The notes beneath the pieces were generated by a model that was not told the DNA's origin, did no database searches, and was given only the letters and a program-made list of their open reading frames with translations. From NCBI GenBank assembly GCA_034770075.1, contig CM068383.1, positions 8,769,778-8,833,777 on the forward strand: a DNA stretch of 64,000 bases. Direction: 5' to 3'. Origin of the DNA: Aralia elata (taxonomy: Eukaryota > Streptophyta > Magnoliopsida > Apiales > Araliaceae). The translations under genes and the position numbers were made by a program. Positions 53,701 through 61,459 of the stretch are shown here, in pieces (position 1 is the first letter of the stretch; each line of letters begins with the position of its first letter).

Positions 53701-56700
53701 GGTCTAAAGGAGAATAGTATGTAGAATGCATCTTTAGCAAAACAGGAATAAAAATGGGAGGTACAACTATTGCAGCTCCAAGACCATGATTTAAAATTGG
53801 TTACCAGTGGGGGTTGAGGTTGAAGATGATGACGATCCTGAAGTTGAGCAATGTGGCTAAAGTGCTTTTGGAATACTGTGTGATCAATGTACTATACCTG
53901 TAAAATTGAAGGGGAAATTCTATAAATAGTCAGAAGATCAACATGTTCTATAAAGCATATTGGAAACTAAGAAACTAAGTTATGATTGTAAAGATGAACA
54001 TGAGATAAAAAAAAATTAGAAAAATCAGCACATACTGAGATGGTAGAATTAGCACCAATAAGAAATAGCTTAAGATCCTAAATCATTTTAGATGAACTGA
54101 ACACATACAACAACTGATAACCACGTCAGTTAGGACCTAATTGATCAATCTTACCAACAATGGTAGAAGGGGGACTACCTAAAAATGTGAACAGAGATAG
54201 TAAAGACCAAAGAAAAATATATATTTATGTAACTTGTATGCTTTGGCAAATGCACTGTTTTCCCTAAAAAGTCTTAAAACAGTATCCAATGTACATATTT
54301 CTGCAAATATGAACCAATTCAACCAACCAATCATGCAGGTTATGCAGAAGCACCAGAAATATTTTGGAATAACAGATGACCATGGAAGACTGTTACCATA
54401 CTTCATTTCTGTGAGACATACTACTTATGCTTTTCAACTTAATTACCGCTTTAAAAACTGATAAGTAATAGCTCATAGTTATCCGATGACATTGGATGTT
54501 TTTTCAGGTTGCAAATGGATCAATCAATGAGAAGGTTGTGCAGAAAGGAAATGAAGCTGTACTCAGGTAGATGTGGACTTCAAAAAATTTGGTTCATTAC
54601 TTGAGCAAAGATGCAGGAACTTTGCAGTAGTTTTGCCCAAGTATTATTTTAGTGTATTCTGCTAGGAATAACTTCAAGTGATAACTGAGATGCAAAGTTC
54701 AAGTCTCCTTGTAGAGTCCATTGATTGCACTTATACTTTGTACTTCTATTGGTATGACCATCTCTGTCTGTTAAATTACCTTATGTTCGATGTTAATAGT
54801 AAAAAGTCGTAATTCGGTGCAGAGCTCGATATGAAGATGCAAAGTTTTTCTATGAGTTGGACACTAGTAAAAGGTTTTCGGAGTTCCGAGATCAACTCAA
54901 AGGAATTCTTTTCCATGTAAGTTTTTGTAATCCATATGTGGTTGCAGGTTTGTATGCACAGTTCTATATTGTTTCTGTTGGATCAGTGAGAATTTTGCTT
55001 TTTCTTTATATCATTTATTGGCTAAATGTATCTAGAAATTTTGTATCCTTAAAAACACTCTCTCTGCTACGAAATATGAGTCCACTTTTGAAGTTTAAAA
55101 GTTTTAAAGGAAAGTTTGACTTTGACATTCTCAATGTTTAAGATTAAGACTAATGATTTCTGCAAGGGTTAAGACCATAGAAATGCTTGTGCCCAGATAG
55201 GTGTCACTCGGAGGCAAAGTTATGAGTGACATGAGCATCTGTATTCTTTTTATTTATTTTTTTGTATTGGACTACGGCACTAATGTTATGGAATTTTCTT
55301 TTTTGGGAGTTTTGAGGAGGCTTGGGTGTTTCACTTACTCCTTGGAGAGTTTTCTTCAAGTAAGATTATGTGGTTTTTGGAGGCACAAGGAATCCAAGAT
55401 TCTTTAGAGGTGTTCTTCTTTAGCTATTTAATGGGGTATTATGAACTGAAAGGAATGCTAGAAATTTGACATTTACGTAAAAACAGAAAGTCAAAATAAA
55501 AAATAAAAAGAATTAATTAATTTGAATGAAACTTTACTTCTGAGTTCTTATCAATGGTTTTTCAAATGATACCCATCTCTTTGTTCCTATTTTTTGGGAT
55601 AGGGTTTCATTTCTAGTATCGTTGTGGGCTTTGGCTACGGGAGCTTTGACAAAGTTGCTATTTTAGATGTTATTCAAGATTGGCAGGCAGTTCTCCAAAA
55701 AAAAATTTCCTTTCTTTTTTTGTTTTTTAAATTCTCCACTTGTCTTTGTTTGGAGGACTCCTTGTCTTCCCTTTCAATACACTCTCTTTTATCTGATAAA
55801 AACTTCCCTTTTATCTAAAGAATATTATAATGTATTTACTTACACTGATTTAACAAGGGGACTCTCATTTTGGGACATCCCAAATAAGAAAACTGGACTG
55901 TCATTTTTTGGGGAAGAGAGAATCTGACCCGATAATGTATATGGCTAGAGAGTCGTTTTGATGCGTCTTCAAATGTTGGTGTAATTTTGTAGTCTTGAAA
56001 GTTTACATGATTTTGTGACTACAAGTCATGGTTGTCACGGTGCCACAGCGAGACATGGCGGTAGTTGACCGCCAAGACACCTGGGCGATAAGGCACCCGT
56101 CATGGCGTCCGTATGGCGACAAGTCGTTAACAATGTGCAATTTATACATTTGTTTATTTTACTTCAAAAGTATATTGAACAATAAAATTTTATATACATT
56201 AAAACTCAAAACATCATAACATCATAACTAACACTATGGAATCCAATTAAAAACATAATTATATGAATACTTAACAAATTCAAAAATAAAACAATTGACA
56301 TTGAAAACTAGTAGAACAAGTCAACAAACACTACGTAGAAAATAAAGAATCAACCAAGTCAACACCCATCACACATTACAAGTCTAATAAGTAATAAAAT
56401 TACACCACATAGCAAGTCCATGAGTTATGATGAGGTATGGGTACAAAATGACTTAATCACTTATAACTTAGGCCAACTACCAAGGCCTGATCCTTGGCAG
56501 CTCGGCGTCCAAGGCGTCACCTTTTCCTTCTCTAGCGCCAGGACGCCTAATTATCGCCTAGGCGACGCACAACTATGCTACAAATATGCTAATACTTTTC
56601 CCGATAATGTGAAATAAAATAGGAGAAGCTTGGAACAATGTTGAACAAGATGATACGGATCCAAAGTACTGTCACTGAAGTAGGCTTGGCTCTAGGCATT

Positions 56701-59700
56701 GTTGAAGATAAGCTACAAATTGTTCAGGATGCTGCATCATTGGCTATGTCAGATCTCGCCACTGCTGTTGTTACAGAATTCACTTCCCTATCAGGAATAA
56801 TGGCACGCCACTATGCTCTTCGAGATGGCTACTCAGAGCAGGTTGCATAACTTGCACAAAAGCATTTGTTTTATTTATGTACGCATATTCATGCACTGTT
56901 TAATTCATCTAATGCTTTTTGCCGTTACAAAGTGTGGGCTTGTAAATCTGGGCACAGTTAGATTAAGAATTAGTTGGTAACTTAGGGCACGGGTGTAATT
57001 TTATTGTTTTGGAGTTACTTTTTTTTTGTTCCGCAACAAATTTCAAGTGTTACAAATGCAGACACACAGTTTAAAGCTAAAGTTAATTTAATGTAAAAAA
57101 ATGTAGGTTTCTATACTATATGAGATAAGTTCATGATATGTCACTTGCACTGGAATTTTTACAATAAGGTTACCATTGTAGAGCATGAATTAAAAATATC
57201 TTAGTTAAAACTAGAAAGTAAAAGTTTGATTATGTAGTGCATAACTTATTTTAAGTTGATCAATAGTTTAAACAAGAAACCTTTGTGATCGGCAAGTATA
57301 GTGTTCTCAGAATTTTTGTTGTATAAGATCACTTGACTTGGTTTGTGGATTACTTGGGTATATATTGATCATAAGACGAGCAATCTTTTTCCATCTTGAG
57401 ATTCCTATATGTGACTCCTTTTCTGACCGCTGCTTCTGTTACTGAAATGAAACTTTTTGGAATGAACTTTAGCTGTTATCTTTTCTTTTGACAATTTAAT
57501 GTATCAGATTTCAGAGGCATTGTTCGAGATCACACTTCCACGATTTTCTGGAGACATACTTCCTAAAACTGATGCAGGGACTGTACTGGCGGTTGCTGAT
57601 AGGCAAGTTGAAACTATGATTGTTTTTTCCTTTTTTTCTTTCCGTGACCTTAATCAAGAAATGCTTCTCCTTCTTGTGTAGAATTTTATATACTAATGAA
57701 ATCTGTTTTCTATGAGGATTTCTTACAAAAAAAGGCTGCCAGTATATGAATCAACCCGCCCCCAAAGATGGCTTAAGTACAATTTGCACAAAAATTAAGA
57801 ATGTCAAATTAGAGGAGAGTGTATAAATTAGATTCCAACTCCACAGTTATATTTGGCTTAAATATATACTAGAGGACCCCACATAATACACTCGTGAATC
57901 TTCTCTTTCTTAAAACGTGGATTACTTTGATTTGATTTGTGTACTTGAGTCATTAATTTAAGGACAAATTTATTTTTAAAGCCGTTCTTTGGTGGACGAA
58001 GGGAGTACATATTACTAGAAAATGATATAATATGAACATGAACATGGTATATCTGGTCCCCAATATTTCTTTGCTGCACTTATTACATGCACGATTCATG
58101 CGGTCTCATATTCATGTTATGTGTTCTGCAGGCTAGATAGCCTTGTTGGCTTGTTTGGAGCTGGTTGTCAGCCAAGCTCCACCAATGACCCGTTTGGCCT
58201 ACGAAGAATCTCTTACGGTTTAGTATGTGATATGCTCATAACTTCATATTCATTTTTATCAAATGACACCAGAATCATGTTGCGTTTGTTTGGTGTAGGT
58301 CCAAGTGTTGGTGGAGAACAATAGAAATTTGGATCTAGGACATGCTTTAAAGCTTGCTGCTGCTGTCCAACCCCTAAATATAGATGTCAGAACATTGGAT
58401 GAAGTGAGAATTTTTATTTATAAAGTTATTAGTTGCACAAAAGCAGTTGAAAATTTTGAGTATTTATTAAGTGAAGTAAAGCAAGTTTGAAAGTTCAACA
58501 TGTTCCTCTTTTCTTTGCTTCCAAGTCCAACATCATTACTTGTATCTTAACTACTTTTAGTTCCCCAAGTAAAATACAACCTTTTTGGTCATACATAACA
58601 ATGGATCTACTGCACCCATCTGGCATCAGAAACATATTCTTATGCAATTCCTCTCTGTATCTTTGGCAATTTCATTTTCCAAGAAGTTGTACCCCGTCGA
58701 CTCAAACTTCAATTGTTGCCTCTCTTGTTTTAGGTACATCAATTTGTGACCCGGAGACTAGAGCAATTTCTGGTAAGTGTAATTCTCATCAAATTGTTTC
58801 CGGTGAGTGTAACCAGTCAATTTTTTTGGCACTTTCCTTTATGAGATATCTTTATGTGATTTACAACACTTCAGCCAACAGATAGTTCTTTGGGGATGAT
58901 ACAAATTCAACAGTTTTCTATTAGAAAGAAAAAATACATGTCCATCGTAGTTGGCATATCTGGACAAGTTTTCCATGATATCTAAAAACTTATTATGTGC
59001 TTTAATTTTCGAAAAAGCGGACATTTTTTAATGATAATCCGAGAGTGGTAGTTGTATTGCAACTGGGAATTTCATGTGTGGTTTTCTGACATAAGACACC
59101 ATCAATAATACAATATGTCAGCTGTTCCAGCCTATCCCGTTTCCCTTTGATGCTGCTGGGAGTATGAGAGGGTTGAGATAGTTCCTATTCATTGGGTCCC
59201 AATTTCTTGTATGGAAGCAAAATAAGCTCAATAAAGGTGCTGTCTAAGCAAAAACCTGTTTGTCAAGAAAATCAAATGCCAAAATCGATACGAAAATAAA
59301 ATATTGTTAATCATATTACATCCTAATATACTGTTACAAATTAGTAACAGCCAAATTATATATTGTGTAAGATTTACATGTAAACTCTGGCAGAAAGTTG
59401 AGATGATTTCATACATGTTGAATTTGTTTTGGTGGTGACAGGTTGATAAGGGAATAAATCCAGAAGTAGTTCGTTCTATTCTTAAAGAGCGAGCAAACTG
59501 GCCTTGTCTTGCTGCAAAGTCAGTATATAAAGTAAGTAACTCTGATTACTACTTTTTTATTTGCCGATCCTACATTAAGTTGCCAATTGTTTCATATTAA
59601 CTTAAAAAAATTAGCATACTACATAATCATTTTGTTAGCATCTGTGAGATTAACTTTTTCTCTGTTATTTCCCATTTTCGTTTCCCCTTTTTTACTTTTT

Positions 59701-61179
59701 TTTTTTTTTGGGTTTGGGGGTGGGGGGGAGTGTTTATATGGGGCACAACATGTCCTGCAAGGTGACCCAAACAATACGCAAAGTGGGATCATAAATTTGG
59801 TAACTAAATCCATCTGCACTCCCTGAACAAGCAGTCTATTAAATTATTTCAGAATATAAGTGCATTTGTTTGTTTGTGAATAATACTGAATTAAAAGAAA
59901 GTTTATTTTCTACAATGGTGTCCACTTCAGTAATTTGTCTACTGGCTCCTGAAACCACCACCAACACATTCATAGCATCGAGTGTTCTGTTTTATGACTA
60001 AGATAAGGAGGAGATAGTTTGTTGCTCCGATCTTTTAGAGGAGTATTCTAAAGCATCCTTCTTAGGCTCCTGTCCAAGAAGTTCTGCTCTCTTTTTTTTC
60101 TTTTTTTTTTCTTTTTTTTGGATTTTATACCCTGCTGAGCATTCGCTGAGACTTCTACCATTTTGGGTTTATCGTGAAGAAATGGCTTTAATGGAAACTA
60201 AGGCTCTTTACTTCACCAAGCCTAAGGACGTTTTATTGTGCCATAATTGAAGTGAAATCCCTAAAAAGGAAAAAGGTCTGGACTAGGGAATTTTCTCTCT
60301 TAGGCTCTTTGCAGTGCTGCATCCTTGTGAAAATGGAATATATTACTTGTCTTCTCTTGCCTAATCAATTTAGCATAGTGTCTCAAGAAAGTTGTGGACA
60401 TGTGTCCAAAAGCAGACCCAGAGGCCAGAACACAGTTCGAAACTTTTTGGGGAGAATAATTTTTCCTCAGTTGACAAGAAGTGGTTTGTTTTTATGAAGA
60501 TGACCACTCATTACATGGTCATACTGCTATATTTAGCTCAACAAACCCTTCAATTTGAGGCCCCAAAACCTCCTATATGGCTTAGTGTATGATGTCCTTA
60601 GATTGGTTCAGGAAATTGCTACATTAATCACCTAGTGCTTTAGGTGTCTACTGTTTCAAAATAGGAGATCGGACGTGGACATTGACATTTCATTGATTAT
60701 TCTTAAAAAATAAACTGAAGCATTCTGTTTGTTCTCTCTTCACTTGCATAATTTCTTAGTCTCCTGTCTTCTATAATATTACCATAAAATAACTGATATA
60801 TTTTGTTTCTTCTAAATCAAGATTAGAGGAGGAAAAGTTTGGAATAAAAATTTTCTGCATTTTACTAGTAACTTGTGAAAATACTTTCCAGGAACTCATG
60901 CTTTAAAGCCTTATTAAAGGGTTGATATTTGAAGCTCTAAAGACAATTTGAAGCTCTTATTCTTTTAAATTATTGTAAAACTGTATTGCTTTAAAATGGC
61001 TTCTAGCTAGTAAATATGCTATGTATTGCTTCTGCCTCAGTTTATCATGTTAATGAATAATGGTTTGTACTTTGTAGTTGGACGCCTTGTCAAGGGGTGA
61101 GCTTCTGCCAAAGATAGTTGAAGCATATTCTCGGCCAACAAGAATTGTTCGTGGAAAGGATATCAATGCTGATATGGAG
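17755..61179 (+). CDS. EDD1: Organellar glycyl-tRNA synthetase, fused alpha-beta (EDD1-like), 3' end beyond window
   Basis: It attaches glycine to tRNA-Gly in plastids and probably mitochondria. I placed 33 exons that join in one open frame of 977 codons; the Arabidopsis-type protein is about 1067 residues, so the C-terminal part lies beyond the window. Residues 1-~65 are Ser/Thr/Arg-rich like a transit peptide. Residues 70-376 are the alpha (catalytic, class II) part, with FQQAIQRLQEYWASVGC, EITQFTYFQQ and the motif-3 segment EITYGLERILMLLQ. Residues 377-977 are the beta part, opening RLFVLEIGTEELPP and including RWILALHGDVVVPF, VMQKHQKYFGI and LSGIMARHYALRDGY. The ATG at 17755 has a good context (AACCATGGCG). 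Introns are GT-AG except two GC-AG introns. Long introns carry LINE, Copia, hAT, SINE and LTR insertions, but every exon seen is intact, so the gene is probably functional. Confidence 0.93.
20014..21284 (+). mobile_element. Non-autonomous hAT element 2 (1271 bp) inside the LINE
   Basis: It begins CATAGTTGTCACGGCG and ends CGCCGTGACAACTATG, with perfect 8-bp duplications ATTTCAAG at 20006-20013 and 21285-21292. Removing the element and one copy rejoins the LINE reverse-transcriptase coding region. The right sub-terminus carries ACGATTTGTCGCCATACGG and GTCGCCTAGGCGTCC, the family signature. The interior has a GC/CT-rich block (20216-20480) and a repeat array. There is no transposase. Confidence 0.92.
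20588..20880 (+). repeat. Internal tandem array of AAAACTGCTTGCTTTTC-type units
   Basis: About eight imperfect units alternate between CTGCTTGCTTTTC, TTTTAAAGCAAAA and TTATGCCCAAAA words inside hAT element 2. They create chance open frames on both strands that are not genes. Confidence 0.8.
23380..24677. other. Intron 1 sequence between the LINE and the solo LTR
   Basis: I see nothing recognisable apart from (TA)n at 23590-23612 and a (GT)n(AT)n tract near 24051-24081. Confidence 0.4.
24678..27241 (+). mobile_element. Solo LTR of a large retrotransposon (2564 bp)
   Basis: The segment starts TGTGACACCCCCAAATCC and ends CTCGTTCGTTACA, i.e. TG...CA ends. It is flanked by a perfect 5-bp duplication TTATA (24673-24677 and 27242-27246), as left by LTR-retrotransposon integration. 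No internal domain or second LTR lies next to it, so recombination to a solo LTR is the likely history. The ends resemble those of large plant Gypsy LTRs, but this cannot be proven without a family search. Strand is arbitrary. It lies in intron 1 of the synthetase. Confidence 0.8.
26013..26061. repeat. Duplicated GC palindromic motif inside the solo LTR
   Basis: ACCGGCGCTGCGGCGCC occurs at 26013-26029 and 26045-26061, 32 bp apart, in an otherwise AT-rich LTR. Each copy can form a short GC hairpin (GGCGC...GCGCC). Confidence 0.8.
27617..27704. repeat. 44-bp tandem duplication in intron 2
   Basis: Two adjacent copies of a 44 bp unit starting CATTATAYACGTACC differ at one base. They lie 35 bp downstream of exon 2. 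Confidence 0.92.
28964..30464. other. Intron 5 of glycyl-tRNA synthetase
   Basis: 1.5 kb of AT-rich intron. Short open frames on the minus strand have no recognised family, and no transposon ends were identified. Confidence 0.4.
31334..31496 (-). repeat. 3' LTR of Copia 1
   Basis: 163 bp, TG...CA ends, paired with the copy at 37737-37899. It starts 66 bp after the donor of synthetase exon 9. Confidence 0.92.
31574..32985 (-). mobile_element. Non-autonomous hAT element 3 (1412 bp) inside Copia 1
   Basis: Ends are CATAGTTGTCACGGCG and CGCCGTGACAACTATG. The 8-bp duplication AAGACCCT is perfect (31566-31573 and 32986-32993). The undisturbed version of the target can be read in the sister Copia at 61521-61550 (CTAAGACCCTTAGTC). 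The signature end GACAAGTCGTTCAC is on the left, so the element is in the minus orientation. It has a GC-rich block at 32520-32720 and no transposase. Confidence 0.93.
31797..32060. repeat. ~130 bp tandem duplication inside hAT element 3
   Basis: Two imperfect copies both contain TGAATTTATTTCAACAATYG, CCAAATAAGAAAT and AAATAAATATTAG, at about 31797-31925 and 31930-32060. Confidence 0.75.
33005..37176 (-). pseudogene. Copia 1 gag-pol, broken
   Basis: Gag and protease are open at 37176-35956: PFKLDENNYLAWSQA, the zinc knuckle CDYCGGKNHTRDRCFKLH, and the protease motif WIIDTGTSEHMT (the family has D-S/T-G with A/T-S-D/E-H-M). The pre-integrase block (LTFLHQLHRRLGHPS) is at 35906-35694. The integrase core (IIHTDVW, WFVSFIDCHSHVTWIYF) is at 35671-35420. 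The repeat-bearing spacer and chromo-like tail are at 34973-34368. Reverse-transcriptase C-terminal sequence (AKEFEIKDLGPLKYFL) is at 33807-33490, and RNase H (DSDWAGSIEDRRSTSGYC) at 33493-33005. Several frameshifts and stops separate the blocks, so no full polyprotein can be made. Confidence 0.88.
37724..37736 (-). other. Copia 1 primer-binding site
   Basis: On the minus strand TGGTATCAGAGCC directly follows the 5' LTR. This is complementary to the 3' end of initiator methionine tRNA, the usual primer of plant Copia elements. Confidence 0.9.
37737..37899 (-). repeat. 5' LTR of Copia 1
   Basis: 163 bp. It differs from the other LTR at a handful of sites (for example CTATTACATAGGTTCATA versus CTATGAGATAGGTTCTTA). 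Confidence 0.92.
38758..38951 (+). mobile_element. tRNA-derived SINE in intron 9
   Basis: The segment starts TAACCACGAGGGGTTGGCCTAGTGG, containing an A-box-like word (TGGCCTAGTGGTCAAGG). A B-box-like word (GAGTTCAAACC) follows about 45 bp later, and the 3' end is a short A-rich tail. Flanks AGTTGATCTTCT (38746-38757) and AGTTCATCTTCT (38952-38963) look like a 12-bp target duplication with one mismatch. The layout fits plant tRNA-derived SINEs; I did not assign a family. Confidence 0.8.
40456..44873 (+). mobile_element. hAT element 4 (4418 bp), transposase-bearing, in intron 12
   Basis: Ends are CAGGCTTATCAAGTCG and CGCCTTGATAACCATG. The 8-bp duplication ACCACGAC is perfect (40448-40455 and 44874-44881). 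Both sub-termini are rich in GCCTAGGCG- and AAGTCG-type words. A GC-rich leader (about 40680-40860) ends in a donor-like AAG/GTATGC. The transposase start ATG is at 41641. This is the only copy of the family here with transposase, and so the probable relative of the source of the other four. Confidence 0.92.
41641..44260 (+). pseudogene. DUF659/hAT transposase with BED finger, broken
   Basis: The ATG at 41641 is followed by a stop at 41689, yet a BED-type finger is visible in another frame just after (KYGFWPEL, VQCMLCGKKIHGGIKRLK). Open frames 42060-42395 and 42316-43533 join through a one-base shift near 42336 (QYGPG then RPPSYHELRVPLL). DUF659 and catalytic-core motifs follow: SDGWTDRRGRHLINF, VVTDNAANYKAAG and FWTPCAAHCLDLMLEDIG. 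After an intron-like gap (donor near 43487) come HWWNAFGG, then in a shifted frame SSSGCERNWSTFEF, then after a second intron KKRNRL and DLVHVQYNRRIVDRF, the hAT dimerisation end, plus an acidic tail to about 44260. At least three lesions make it non-functional, though its motifs are well kept. Confidence 0.88.
44882..46185. other. Intron 12 sequence after hAT element 4
   Basis: 1.3 kb with several short open frames but no family I recognise, and no transposon ends that I could pair. Confidence 0.4.
46606..48011. other. Intron 14 of glycyl-tRNA synthetase
   Basis: 1.4 kb, AT-rich, with (CA)n near 47227-47250. No supported feature. Confidence 0.4.
48114..50799. other. Introns 15-18 of glycyl-tRNA synthetase
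   Basis: Apart from exons 16-18 I see no gene or paired transposon ends. The introns are 578, 234, 872 and 810 bp long. Confidence 0.4.
50935..51493. mobile_element. Unassigned terminal-inverted-repeat element
   Basis: The ends pair imperfectly (TGTAAACGAGCCGGGTTG against TGTAAATGAGCCAAGTCG). The sub-termini repeat words such as GAGCTGAGCTCGA and GGCTCAAGCTC in both orientations around an AT-rich centre with (AT)n(CA)n. This build is common among short plant DNA transposons. The target duplication is unclear, so exact edges and superfamily are open. Confidence 0.55.
52030..52480 (-). mobile_element. LINE ORF2 fragment, antisense in intron 19
   Basis: On the minus strand a LASYIWKAKTPS segment (about 52128-52090) and an upstream FHNLNDRKRLNC-like segment match, in order and spacing, the 3' part of the intron-1 LINE (SYIWKAKVPSK, FFRNLIDLES). 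Frames are broken. Confidence 0.55.
53565..54338. other. Intron 23 of glycyl-tRNA synthetase
   Basis: 774 bp with no recognisable feature. Confidence 0.35.
55230..55830 (+). mobile_element. LINE 3'-end remnant in intron 26
   Basis: In broken frames the plus strand matches the end of LINE ORF2. CTTTTTTGGGAGTTTTGAGG-type and WRHKESKIL sequence is followed by ATGAACTGAAAGGAATGC (an LERNAR-like motif). Later TCGTTGTGGGCTTTGGCTAC and ATTCAAGATTGGCAGGC correspond to SLWASAMGAFRG and RDWRA of the intron-1 LINE (23180-23260). A poly-T/pyrimidine 3' region follows. Confidence 0.6.
56027..56577 (-). mobile_element. Non-autonomous hAT element 5 (551 bp)
   Basis: It begins CATGGTTGTCACGGTG and ends CGACGCACAACTATG. 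The flanks are CTACAAGT (56019-56026) and CTACAAAT (56578-56585), an 8-bp duplication with one mismatch. The left sub-terminus has GTCCGTATGGCGACAAGTCG as in element 3, so the orientation is minus. It is the shortest copy and has lost the GC-rich block. It ends 45 bp before the acceptor of synthetase exon 27. Confidence 0.9.
56842..57507. other. Intron 27 of glycyl-tRNA synthetase
   Basis: 666 bp, AT-rich, no recognisable feature. Confidence 0.35.
57603..58131 (+). other. EDD1: GC-AG intron 28, with a Stowaway-like end
   Basis: The donor reads GATAG/GCAAGTTGA and the acceptor TTCTGCAG/GCTAGATAG, keeping VADRLDSLVGLFGAG in frame. Near 57990-58008 the word GGTGGACGAAGGGAGTA resembles one end of a Stowaway MITE; the other end was not found. 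Confidence 0.85.
59532..61077. other. Intron 32 of glycyl-tRNA synthetase
   Basis: 1.5 kb. It contains a poly-T/poly-G tract near 59695-59730 and poly-T near 60090-60118, with no coding feature that I can support. Confidence 0.4.
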
Positions 61180-61291
61180 GTACCTATTTTTTTACAAAGA
61201 TGTGCATGTGTATAAAATTGCATTATCCTCTTTTTCTTTCATCAGTTTTTCTCTTTCTTGACCTTAAGTTTACGAAATGTATTTGTAAGAG

Positions 61292-61452
61292 TGTAGAATT
61301 TCTATACACTATATTATTTCTACATATTACATTAGTTCCCTAATTTATACAAGAGTTTGGAGCTAGTGGAGGAGGAAAACAGGGACAGTGACAGTGTTTT
61401 CCTCAGTGGAGATACACAGCACACACACACAGCACACACAGCACTTCTAACA
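61292..61452 (-). repeat. 3' LTR of Copia 2
   Basis: TG...CA ends, with a (CA)-rich stretch near 61418-61442. The partner LTR is outside the window, so the start is inferred from the TG and the purine tract on the other side. Confidence 0.75.
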
Positions 61453-61459
61453 CTCCCCC

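Larger units (their letters stand above)
46186..61179 (+). other. EDD1: Exons 13-33 of glycyl-tRNA synthetase (beta part)
   Basis: Exons are 46186-46269, 46519-46605, 48012-48113, 48692-48755, 48990-49045, 49918-49989, 50800-50882, 52600-52648, 53150-53212, 53310-53399, 53478-53564, 54339-54410, 54508-54566, 54823-54916, 56623-56841, 57508-57602, 58132-58222, 58299-58403, 58734-58772, 59442-59531 and 61078-61179. They give residues 377-977. The 39 bp exon 31 (VHQFVTRRLEQFL) is easy to miss. The remaining exons should lie beyond the Copia element in intron 33. Confidence 0.9.

Noticed and set aside
57880..58008. Stowaway MITE in intron 28
   Set aside because: Only one end (GACGAAGGGAGTA) is recognisable. 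No partner end with a TA duplication was found, so it is not listed as an element.
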